Source of the DNA: CAZAYY01 sp964489525
GTDB taxonomy: Bacteria > Chloroflexota > Anaerolineae > Anaerolineales > JABWBV01
Direction: 5' to 3'
DNA: 39,458 bases
Assembly: GCA_964489525.1 (NCBI GenBank)
Contig: CAZAYY010000032.1
Location: forward strand, 1 to 39,458
Shown: piece after piece, positions 7,769 to 15,055 of the stretch
How positions within the stretch are numbered: the stretch's first letter is position 1
Layout of the letters: every line of letters begins with the position of its first letter
Program-made: the position numbers and the translations under genes
Notes under the pieces: generated by a model
Database searches by the model: none
What the model was told of the DNA's origin: nothing
What the model saw: only the letters and a program-made list of their open reading frames with translations

Positions 7769-8221
7769 ATGTCCATCCGAAAAGTGTCCACCGAAGTATC
7801 TTTGGTCAGTACCCTGGTGATTTTGGGTTACTACCTGATTGGAATAATCCCGATGTTCCAACAAGGCGATTTAATCGCAAATGATGTTTTCCGCCTGGCC
7901 GGAATTGTCATCGTTGCCTCGATTGTGCTGAACATTGTTGGCAACATCCTCGCGCATATCGTGATCAACATTGTCCACGCCATCCGGACCCAATCGGACA
8001 AAGAAGTTCGCCTGGCAGAAGATGAGCGGGATAAATTAATCAGCCTGAAAGGCACCCAGGTGGCGTATATCGCATTCTCGCTGGGCGTTTTGGCGGCGAT
8101 GCTGACTTTTGTTTTGGGGCAGCCGCCGCTGGTCATGTTCAGCCTGATTCTTTTCTTCTCTCTGTTGGCACAAATCATTGGCGATCTTTCGCAGTTCTAC
8201 TTTGACAGCAGGGGCAGTTAA
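7769..8221 (+). CDS. four-helix membrane protein paired with an XRE regulator
   Basis: This 150-residue protein has a first helix pair (about residues 10-30 and 40-70), a charged cytoplasmic loop (RTQSDKEVRLAEDERDKLISLKG, about 75-98) and a second helix pair (about 98-120 and 123-142). The layout resembles DUF2178-type membrane proteins, which are often encoded beside a small HTH protein, as here. ATG 7769 has AAGGAG at 7758-7763. The stop is followed after 1 nt by the regulator gene. It may sense envelope state for the regulator, but this is inference. Confidence 0.72.
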   Translation: MSIRKVSTEVSLVSTLVILGYYLIGIIPMFQQGDLIANDVFRLAGIVIVASIVLNIVGNILAHIVINIVHAIRTQSDKEVRLAEDERDKLISLKGTQVAYIAFSLGVLAAMLTFVLGQPPLVMFSLILFFSLLAQIIGDLSQFYFDSRGS

Positions 8222-8222
8222 G

Positions 8223-8444
8223 ATGGAAAAGCGCCAGGTCCGCAACAATATCCGCAAACTGCGTTTTCTGAACGGCGAAATGACCCAGGAGCAGCTGGCC
8301 GAGAAGGTGGGCGTGACGCGCCAGACCATCATCGCCATCGAAGGCGGCAAATACGCCCCTTCGCTCGAATTGGCTTTCAAGATTGCCATGGCATTTGATA
8401 CCCCCATTGGTGAAGTCTTTTCGTATGAACTTGGAGATGCGTAA
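8223..8444 (+). CDS. XRE-family (Cro/C1-type) HTH regulator
   Basis: This 73-residue protein is almost entirely one helix-turn-helix domain. The scanning and recognition helices read MTQEQLAEKVGVTRQTIIAIE (about residues 20-40), followed by YAPSLELAFKIAMAFDTPIGEVF. Such short regulators usually repress their own operon and often work with a membrane partner, here the gene 1 nt upstream. ATG 8223 is the start because earlier in-frame codons lie inside the upstream gene. The stop TAA (8442-8444) overlaps the ATG of the next gene. The palindrome at 7712-7727 is its likely operator. Confidence 0.92.
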   Translation: MEKRQVRNNIRKLRFLNGEMTQEQLAEKVGVTRQTIIAIEGGKYAPSLELAFKIAMAFDTPIGEVFSYELGDA

Positions 8445-9376
8445 TGAAAGCGATGATCTACACACAATATGGCCCGCCGGATGTGCTGCGCCTGGCAGAC
8501 CTCCCAAAACCGACGCCGCGCGAGCGTGAAGTGCTGGTCAAAATTCATGCCACCACTGTCACCATCGGGGACTGCCGGATGCGCAGCTTCACTGTTCCGC
8601 CGCAGGAGTGGTTGTTTGCCCGCCTGTACCTGGGGATTTTCAAGCCGCGCCGGCCGATTTTGGGCATGGAATTGGCCGGGGAAATCGAAGCGGTTGGCGC
8701 AGCCGTCACGCGCTTCAAACCGGGCGACCCGGTTTTTGCTTCTACTTTCGAGGCTGGTTGGGGGGGGTATGCCGAGTATAAGTGCTTCCCGGAAAATGGC
8801 GTGCTTGCGCATAAACCGGCCAACCTGGATTACGCCGAATCGGCGGCTGCGGTTGGGGGCGGATGGACGGCGCTGCGCTGTTTGAGACAGGCCAACCTCC
8901 AGCCGAATCAAGATGTGTTGATTTATGGCGCGTCTGGCGCGGTGGGGACGAATGCAGTTCAACTGGCGCGCAACCTTTTTGGTGCACAGGTGACCGGGGT
9001 GTGCAGCGCAGCCAATCTCGAACTGGTGAAATCACTTGGTGCAGCCCGTGTGCTGGACTATACCTACCAGGATTTCACCCGCCAGGGTCTTTGCTACGAT
9101 GTGGTTTTTGACGCAGTTGCTAAATTTCCTGCCGCCCAGGCCCGCAAAGCCCTCAAACCCGGCGGCCGCTACCTGAATGTCCATCGAGACGCCCGCGTTA
9201 AAACCGGACAGACTCGCCTCCAGGAGTTGTTGGAACTGAAAGAATTGCTCGAAGCAGGTCACTATAAACCGGTGATTGACCGGGTTTATCCCTTCGAGCA
9301 GATTGTTGAGGCGCATCGCTACGTTGAACAAGGCCATAAGAAAGGGAATGTGGTCATTCAGGTAGTAAATCATTAA
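8444..9376 (+). CDS. MDR-family NAD(P)H-dependent reductase, second copy
   Basis: This 310-residue enzyme is a paralogue of the protein at 6241-7185. It opens MKAMIYTQYGPPDVL and has LGMELAGEIEAVG in the GroES-like half. The cofactor loop LIYGASGAVGTNAVQLARNL (about residues 160-179) is of the NADP-linked quinone-reductase kind. No zinc-binding cysteine cluster is present. GGAG at 8433-8436 lies 7 nt upstream, and ATG 8444 overlaps the XRE stop. It therefore belongs to the operon controlled by the XRE regulator. A membrane-protein gene follows it, as in the first copy. Confidence 0.88.
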   Translation: MKAMIYTQYGPPDVLRLADLPKPTPREREVLVKIHATTVTIGDCRMRSFTVPPQEWLFARLYLGIFKPRRPILGMELAGEIEAVGAAVTRFKPGDPVFASTFEAGWGGYAEYKCFPENGVLAHKPANLDYAESAAAVGGGWTALRCLRQANLQPNQDVLIYGASGAVGTNAVQLARNLFGAQVTGVCSAANLELVKSLGAARVLDYTYQDFTRQGLCYDVVFDAVAKFPAAQARKALKPGGRYLNVHRDARVKTGQTRLQELLELKELLEAGHYKPVIDRVYPFEQIVEAHRYVEQGHKKGNVVIQVVNH

Positions 9377-9386
9377 GGAGAAAATC

Positions 9387-10046
9387 ATGATAACCTTGCA
9401 GAAATCTGGCGCTTTTGCCGCATTTTACCTGGCTGTTGCCTACCTGATCGGGATTGTGTTGTTCCTGGTGGTTTTGGATTACCCGGGTATCACGGATCCT
9501 GCCCAAAAAGTGGCACTGCTGTTCGAACAGCAGGCGGTGATTTTTTGGACCAACTTGCTGATGTATGTCTTCTTTGGCCTGGTGCTGGTGGTGCTGTCCC
9601 TGGCGTTATACGACCGGCTGAAAGCGGGAGCGCCTGCCCTGGCCCAGGTGGCGACGGTGGTGGCTGTTATTTGGGCAGGTTCGTTGGTTGCCAGCGGCAT
9701 GGTTGCAAATGCAGGCATTGCCCCTGTTCTTGCGCTTTATGCCCAAGACCCGGTCCAGGCAGCATTGACCTGGCAGGGCTTCGAAGCCGTGGCCAGCGGG
9801 TTGGGCAACGGGAATGGTGAAATCCTGGGCGGCGTCTGGGCACTGCTGGTAAGCCTGGCAGCTTTGTGGGGTGGCGGGCTGCCCAAAGCCTTAAATTTCC
9901 TCGGCCTGCTGGTTGGCTCGGTGGGAATTGTCTCCATCTTTCCTGGCCTGGCTGACCTGGTGGGTCTGTTCGGCTTGAGTCAAATGATCTGGTTTATTGG
10001 GGTGGGCATCATTTTGCTGCGCCGCCAGCCGGTTCAGACAGCATAG
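9387..10046 (+). CDS. DUF4386-like multi-pass membrane protein
   Basis: This 219-residue protein has about six hydrophobic helices (around 10-32, 52-76, 88-110, 140-160, 166-188 and 192-212). The layout resembles the DUF4386-type protein at 935-1672, with an early loop after helix 1 and a long loop between helices 3 and 4. ATG 9387 has AAGGAG at 9375-9380, overlapping the end of the reductase gene. There is no enzymatic motif. It is presumably co-expressed with the XRE, reductase and NmrA-like genes. Confidence 0.65.
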   Translation: MITLQKSGAFAAFYLAVAYLIGIVLFLVVLDYPGITDPAQKVALLFEQQAVIFWTNLLMYVFFGLVLVVLSLALYDRLKAGAPALAQVATVVAVIWAGSLVASGMVANAGIAPVLALYAQDPVQAALTWQGFEAVASGLGNGNGEILGGVWALLVSLAALWGGGLPKALNFLGLLVGSVGIVSIFPGLADLVGLFGLSQMIWFIGVGIILLRRQPVQTA

Positions 10047-10062
10047 AATAAAGGAGGCGGAA

Positions 10063-10764
10063 ATGAAAAAGGTCTGTATCGTTGGGGCATCTGGCAAACT
10101 TGGCCAATACATGCTTCAACACTGTCTCGACCGGGACTACGAAGTGACGGCCGTTTGCCGGGAACGCAGCGTTGTCAAATTAGAACGCTTTAAAAATCGC
10201 ATCACCATCATCCCTGGCGCAACCAATGATCGCCAGGTTATCCAGAGAGCGACTGCAGACTGCGATGGTGTGCTGACAGTGTTAGTGCCCTGGGGCCGGC
10301 AGCATTATTCAACCGGAACTGCCCAGGCCGTGCTCGATTGCGCACGCCCGGATGCGCGACTGGTTTTCTCATGCGGCTGGCATATTTCTCGTGACGGGCA
10401 GGATGTCTACCCCGCATCTATGAAGCGAGAAGAGAGATTGTATCGTTGGCTTGGCCGTCTGACTGGCATGATTGACATTGACGACCAGGTTGAAGCCTGC
10501 TGGTCAATTTTTGCCAGCCCCGCCCGATGGACGGTGGTGCGCGGCAGCGACCTTGAGGAAGGCCCGAGCCAGGGAATGCCGGTTTGGAGTCGCCACGTTG
10601 GTGACCCTGTTCTTGCCAGCAACCTCACCCGTCGGGTGGATTTCGCCTTGTTTATGGTGGCGGCGCTCGAAAATGATACGCTCATTCGCGAAGCCCCCGC
10701 CATTGTTGGCTGTAAAACGCCCTCGGCACTGGCCAATATCCCCCATGAACAATGGGTCCGATGA
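10063..10764 (+). CDS. NmrA-like / atypical short-chain NAD(P)-binding protein
   Basis: This 233-residue Rossmann protein has VCIVGASGKLGQYM at residues 4-17, the GASGxxG loop of NmrA-like and atypical SDR proteins. An Arg-rich second strand (VTAVCRERS) suggests NADP preference. The usual SDR catalytic Tyr-x-x-x-Lys is not obvious, so it may be a redox sensor or an isomerase-like enzyme. AAGGAGG at 10051-10057 fixes ATG 10063; an upstream in-frame start at 9997 lies inside the previous gene. It is the last gene of the operon. Confidence 0.82.
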   Translation: MKKVCIVGASGKLGQYMLQHCLDRDYEVTAVCRERSVVKLERFKNRITIIPGATNDRQVIQRATADCDGVLTVLVPWGRQHYSTGTAQAVLDCARPDARLVFSCGWHISRDGQDVYPASMKREERLYRWLGRLTGMIDIDDQVEACWSIFASPARWTVVRGSDLEEGPSQGMPVWSRHVGDPVLASNLTRRVDFALFMVAALENDTLIREAPAIVGCKTPSALANIPHEQWVR

Positions 10765-10769
10765 CAGCA

Positions 10770-10796
10770 AACCTTTTTAAAATTGCGAAAGGTTTT
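10770..10796 (+). terminator. weak terminator-like hairpin
   Basis: AACCTTT (10770-10776) pairs with AAAGGTT (10788-10794) around an 11-nt loop, followed by only a short T stretch. It is placed where the rightward operon should end. The rest of the convergent gap (10797-10923) shows one more small dyad (AGGAATT 10854 / AATTCCT 10872) and no gene. Confidence 0.4.
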
Positions 10797-10923
10797 GGAT
10801 GCCATGCCAGGTATGCAGGAAGGTGAATAAAGCCGCAATCGCGCCATATGACCAGGAATTACATGCCAGGGAATTCCTATTGTTTATCCCCTTGTTGGTT
10901 GAAAATGGATGTGCAATACCCGG

Positions 10924-11835
10924 TTAATCTTCAGGGTTGGCGGGTGTGAAGTGGGTAAGGCCAAAGCGGGTAATGGAAACTGCCCCTAGCCCGATTGCTG
11001 CAAGCGTCAACCCCAGCAGCCCACCGATCACGGGAATGGATGTGAGCAACTGCATTGCCACCACAAAAAACAATGTTCCTGTAAAAGCCATTTTTGCGAG
11101 GCTGACCTTGCGTTTCATCGCATGGGCGCTGATCCTGCCCGTTGACACCCCCAAACCAATCCATCCATAGAGCACACCCATTCCCATGATAGCAATGCCC
11201 AGGAGCGTGACCGGGATCAACAGAATGGTATAGGCCATGGTCACAAAAAGGGAAACACCAACCAGCCCAACCAGCAGCCCCATTGCTGCGCTCACCCAAC
11301 CGTGATGCAAAGCCGCATCGCCAACCCGGTTGACCCCATTGGGAACAAAGCGAACCAAAATCACTGCTGCCATACCCAACAAAAAACCGCTGACTCCTGA
11401 ACGCAGCAGACGAATCCAAAAATTGGGTGCAGTTCGTTCGGGTAAATCGGGGATGGCAATCCCAGTTCCGGAATTTGTTCCCCCATTAATAACGGCAGTT
11501 GGGGCTATGGTGTAGCTGTCTCCGCCCAGGTTGAGCGTGCCATCAATTTGGGCGGTTGGGCCCAGGACCAGCGCACCGTTTAAATAAGAAACATCCCCAA
11601 GTACCAGCCCATCTTGTTCCAGGCTCCCTGACAGGATATGGATATTCCCATCCAGTTTGGCGCCTGCTGCCAGGTATGCCTGTCCACCCAGCAGGATCAT
11701 ATCGCCGGCGACATCACCTGCAATTGTATGGGTACCTTCTGTAATGAGGGTGACCCGGTACATCCCATTGGAACTGCAAGCTGAAAGCAGTATGGTTAAG
11801 GTTAGTAAAGTTGACCACAGAATTGTTTTTCTCAT
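10924..11835 (-). CDS. lipoprotein with bactofilin-like repeat region and membrane helices
   Basis: This 303-residue protein begins with a lipoprotein signal, ending LLSAC with Cys20. Residues about 38-118 are short repeats such as GDVAGDMILLGGQAYLAAGA and LDGNIHILSGSLEQDGLV. These are polymer-forming, right-handed beta-helix turns like those of bactofilins. Residues about 135-295 hold four or more membrane helices. Bactofilins are normally cytoplasmic scaffolds; here the repeats follow a lipobox and so would be outside the membrane. The start overlaps the stop of the upstream MFS gene (ATGA type, 11832-11835), so the two are translated together. Its role is unknown. Confidence 0.8.
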   Translation of the reverse strand: MRKTILWSTLLTLTILLSACSSNGMYRVTLITEGTHTIAGDVAGDMILLGGQAYLAAGAKLDGNIHILSGSLEQDGLVLGDVSYLNGALVLGPTAQIDGTLNLGGDSYTIAPTAVINGGTNSGTGIAIPDLPERTAPNFWIRLLRSGVSGFLLGMAAVILVRFVPNGVNRVGDAALHHGWVSAAMGLLVGLVGVSLFVTMAYTILLIPVTLLGIAIMGMGVLYGWIGLGVSTGRISAHAMKRKVSLAKMAFTGTLFFVVAMQLLTSIPVIGGLLGLTLAAIGLGAVSITRFGLTHFTPANPED

Positions 11836-13073
11836 CCTGTCCTCTTTTGGGGGTTTCGAAAATATGCCAATAAAAGCATGGCCAGGAAAAATACGATGGC
11901 GAGCGAATCTACGACCTGGATATGACGTTGGAGTGGCAGGCTTTCATTCCAGGCAATCGCCAGCGCGGTGCTTAAGAAGGTGGCTGTCCAGCCAGAGAGG
12001 GCTACGCCAAGGGCTGAGTTCAAACTGATGGTATCGGGGGTGGATAAATCTGCCCAAATTGCAAAGTTGACCACTGTATATAGACTGACTGCTAATGCAT
12101 AGAGCATTGGCATTAAGAGCACTGAAGTTTCTGCTTCGGTTCGGATGTGGAAGCTGTACTGCAGGTGGGTAAGCGCAAAAATTCCAAAAATCCACAGAAA
12201 AAGCGAGCGTTGTCGGAGCGAAGAATATAAAACCCCGGCGACCAGTGCACCGACAACATGCACGGCAGCAATAAAAACTCGAACATCAAAAACCGGCGAT
12301 TGCCAGGCGCTGGTCATGTACAATGGGGTTTTAAGCAGGCGCAGAAAACCCAGGCTGTCAACAAAGTAGATTCCAAACATTACCAGGATAAACCCAATAA
12401 GGCGCGGTTTGGATGAACGCTGCTTTGAAAATCGCCCGTTGGCAAACGCATCAAGCTTATGCTGCTGGGCGAGCACATCCAGCCAGGGATGGCGGATGAA
12501 GGCCAGAACACCAATTCCCAGGGTGCCTGCGGCGAGCAGCCACAGAGAATACTGCTGGAATGTTTCAAAAATCCACTCGTTGGACAGGGTTTCGGCAGCG
12601 AAATAAGCGCTCGCTGTGACCATGGCTGCTGCGCCGCCCCGCATCTTCACCGGGATCAAGTCGACCGTCATCGAGAACATCGTTGGCACCCCAACCCCAA
12701 GAGCCAGCGATACGCCTGTCAACCAAACAAGAAAACCTGCTTCATTTGTAATCAACGGGCAAATACCCGTCAGGATCATTTGCGCCAGCACCACACCAAA
12801 TGAAATTTGTAATTTCCGTTGAAAGCACCTGCCCCAGCCTTGTTTTTGCATCCACCTGCCAAAAAGAATGGCTGTGATGCAGGTTGCCAGCGCCAACAAG
12901 GCCATATCTCGAGCGACACTCGCTGCACTCAGCCCCAAGATGCGGGTACCGAAGTCTTCTAACCCAATCTGCACAAAGGTCAGGTTGTAATAATAGCCTG
13001 AAGCCATCATCCCAACAAAAAGCAGGATACCCAGCAAAGTAATGCCATTCCGTGGATTAACGCGATCAGCCAT
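11832..13073 (-). CDS. MFS-type transporter, substrate unknown
   Basis: This 413-residue protein has about twelve hydrophobic helices in two halves, with a polar central loop (about residues 205-225, QHKLDAFANGRFSKQRSSKPR) as in major facilitator proteins. The loop between helices 2 and 3, FGRWMQKQGWGR, is a degenerate form of the family motif A. No feature reveals the substrate. ATG 13073 follows an extended -10 element by about 30 nt and has only a weak ribosome site (GGGAACG). It is coupled to the bactofilin-like lipoprotein gene. Confidence 0.82.
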   Translation of the reverse strand: MADRVNPRNGITLLGILLFVGMMASGYYYNLTFVQIGLEDFGTRILGLSAASVARDMALLALATCITAILFGRWMQKQGWGRCFQRKLQISFGVVLAQMILTGICPLITNEAGFLVWLTGVSLALGVGVPTMFSMTVDLIPVKMRGGAAAMVTASAYFAAETLSNEWIFETFQQYSLWLLAAGTLGIGVLAFIRHPWLDVLAQQHKLDAFANGRFSKQRSSKPRLIGFILVMFGIYFVDSLGFLRLLKTPLYMTSAWQSPVFDVRVFIAAVHVVGALVAGVLYSSLRQRSLFLWIFGIFALTHLQYSFHIRTEAETSVLLMPMLYALAVSLYTVVNFAIWADLSTPDTISLNSALGVALSGWTATFLSTALAIAWNESLPLQRHIQVVDSLAIVFFLAMLLLAYFRNPQKRTG

Positions 13074-13100
13074 ATGATTTCGTTCCCAGTCTTGTTAAAA

Positions 13101-13109
13101 AGTATAGCA
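13101..13109 (-). promoter_or_regulatory. extended -10 promoter for the MFS/lipoprotein operon
   Basis: On the minus strand this reads TGCTATACT, an extended -10 of TGN-TATACT, with predicted start near 13094 and ATG at 13073. There is no good -35, as is usual for extended -10 promoters. The gap to the asparagine synthase stop (13110-13313) holds no gene and no clear terminator. Confidence 0.5.
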
Positions 13110-13313
13110 TCAGATTTTTTGTTTTCGCCCAAAAAAATCATGAAATTGCTGATCCATTCCCCCTTGCATCCCTCGATATTGGGGTGGGGGCACGTGTGGT
13201 TACCTCAAATTCTTGCGCATTGGCGTGCTTTCCCTGGGGAAACGCGAACAAGGCCAACCAGGGGATTAAGCTGACCTTTCCAGGAGGTGTGGCATCAATT
13301 CACGGAGCACCGC

Positions 13314-14846
13314 CTAGAACAGCTCGGTAGAAACCACTGATCGTGTGCGACCAACCATGCCAGCTGGAATTTGTTCGCCAAATTGTTCTCGAAAAATGCG
13401 AAAATAAAACAGCTCTTCGCGTGAGCGCAGGGCGGCTTCGGGGTGTTCGGCGCAGGCTTGTTCAAATTCTCGCTTGCTGATGGTGCTGCGTGCATGGATT
13501 GCCAGGCGGTCTCCGGAACCGGCCCCGGCGGAGAATTTTTGCTTGGGTCGGTGAAGGATGTTGGCAGGCAGCAGCCCGGCAAAGGCTTTGCGCAGCAGGT
13601 TTTTTTCCACCACGCCTTGTTCGCTGGCAAAGGGGCGTTTCCAGGCTGGGGGCAGCCGGAAAGCCAGGTTGACCATATCCACATCCAAAAACGGAACCCT
13701 GGCCTCAAGCCCAAATGCCATGGTCATCCGGTCGGCTCGCTGCAGGTTGGTGTTGTGCAGGCTTTGGGTAATGGTGAGCAGTTCTTTGTGCAGGTGGCTG
13801 TCGGTGACGTTGTGTAAATAAGCATATCCTGCGAATAGTTCATCTGCGCCCTCACCGGTGAGAATCACTTTGACGTGTTGTGAAGCCAGCTGCGCCAGGA
13901 AATAATTGGGAATAGCGCTGCGCACCAGGGCGGCGTCGTACGATTCCAGGTAGTAAATCACCTCTGGTAAGATGGACAGCATTTCATCGAAGGTATATTC
14001 GCGCACATGGTGTTTTGTATTCAAATAAACAGCAGCCTGCCGGGAAAAAGTCACATCCGGGCTGCCCGCCATGCCCACGGCAAAGGTTTCCAGCGGTTTT
14101 TTAACTTCAGCAGCCAATGCAGCCACCAGGCTGCTGTCCAACCCGCCGCTCAAGCTGACCCCAACGGGGACATCCGGGTCGGCGATCAGGCGTTTGTGAA
14201 CGGCATTGCGCAGGGTTTTTTGGATTACAGGCAGGGCCTGGTCTTCTTGGCTAAATTCTACCGTGCTGGTTCCCGGTTGTTCCAGGGTAACCAGGTCGCT
14301 AAAATAGCGCTGCATGCCCGTTTGGGCTGTCCAGTAGTGGCCGGCAGGGAATTCCTGGATGTGTTTGCCAAGCGGCAGCAGCGCCTTGATTTCAGAAGCA
14401 AAATACATTGCGTCATCTTCTAAAATGATATACAGGGGTTTGATGCCCAAAGGGTCACGGGCCAGGAAAACCTGGTCGTTTTCAGCAATCGCAAATGCGA
14501 ACATGCCATCTAACCGGGCAACCGATTCTGGCCCAAACCGGGCGAACAGTTTCAGAATCACTTCGGTGTCGCTGTCGGTCTGGAAAATTTCTTCGAAAGA
14601 TTGCTGGATTTCTTTGTAGTTATAAATTTCGCCGTTGAATACAATCCATTTGTTTTGATGGGTCATAGGTTGGTGACCATCGGCGACATCCAGAATGGCC
14701 AGGCGAGCATGACCCAGCGCTAACGATTTGTTCGCCATCAGTTGGTGACCGTCTGGGCCGCGATGAATGATCGTCTGTAACCCATCAAATACCGATTGCG
14801 AAGCTGGCTTTTGCGAGAATGCAATTGAACCGACAAAACCACACAT
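13314..14846 (-). CDS. asnB: glutamine-hydrolysing asparagine synthase B
   Basis: This 510-residue enzyme makes asparagine from aspartate, glutamine and ATP. The N-terminal glutaminase (Ntn hydrolase) domain starts with Cys2 (MCGFVGS), the nucleophile after Met removal. It contains HRGPDG and then WIVFNGEIYN. The synthetase domain has the ATP pyrophosphatase loop SGGLDSSL (S233 to L240) and TGEGADELFAGY downstream. The protein is somewhat shorter at the C-terminus than E. coli AsnB (about 554). Start choice: ATG 14846 puts Cys second and has TGGAGG 8 nt upstream; a start five codons earlier would add MEVFK and bury the nucleophile. Confidence 0.95.
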   Translation of the reverse strand: MCGFVGSIAFSQKPASQSVFDGLQTIIHRGPDGHQLMANKSLALGHARLAILDVADGHQPMTHQNKWIVFNGEIYNYKEIQQSFEEIFQTDSDTEVILKLFARFGPESVARLDGMFAFAIAENDQVFLARDPLGIKPLYIILEDDAMYFASEIKALLPLGKHIQEFPAGHYWTAQTGMQRYFSDLVTLEQPGTSTVEFSQEDQALPVIQKTLRNAVHKRLIADPDVPVGVSLSGGLDSSLVAALAAEVKKPLETFAVGMAGSPDVTFSRQAAVYLNTKHHVREYTFDEMLSILPEVIYYLESYDAALVRSAIPNYFLAQLASQHVKVILTGEGADELFAGYAYLHNVTDSHLHKELLTITQSLHNTNLQRADRMTMAFGLEARVPFLDVDMVNLAFRLPPAWKRPFASEQGVVEKNLLRKAFAGLLPANILHRPKQKFSAGAGSGDRLAIHARSTISKREFEQACAEHPEAALRSREELFYFRIFREQFGEQIPAGMVGRTRSVVSTELF

Positions 14847-15042
14847 TTTAAAAACCTCCATAGATGATCAGGACTCTGGCGGAGGGTTTTAAAAGCAAGC
14901 GAAAAAGAAGGCCGGGGTTCGGTCTTAACCGGTGGCAGGTTGGGATTTCAAAAAATGGGAACAGACCCGGGCATAAACAAGCCCAAAAAACCCGCAGGCA
15001 GAGCAAAAAGCGATTTAGATTGCGATAATCATTGTTGACAGA

Positions 15043-15055
15043 GGGTATTATACCC
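15043..15055 (-). promoter_or_regulatory. asnB promoter -10 inside a perfect palindrome
   Basis: GGGTAT-T-ATACCC is a perfect 13-bp palindrome that contains TATAAT on the minus strand (15052-15047), with a weak TTTTCT -35 at 15070-15075. The stop codon of the upstream SARP gene (15048-15050) lies within this -10. The roughly 190-nt leader down to 14847 has no gene and no T-box signature that I can see. Confidence 0.5.

Noticed and set aside
14847..14861. asnB start five codons upstream (MEVFK)
   Set aside because: It would place the catalytic Cys at position 7; the TGGAGG site is spaced for ATG 14846.
14847..15047. T-box or other riboswitch in the asnB leader
   Set aside because: The leader length is suitable, but I found no T-box consensus (AGGGTGG-type) and no strong antiterminator/terminator pair.
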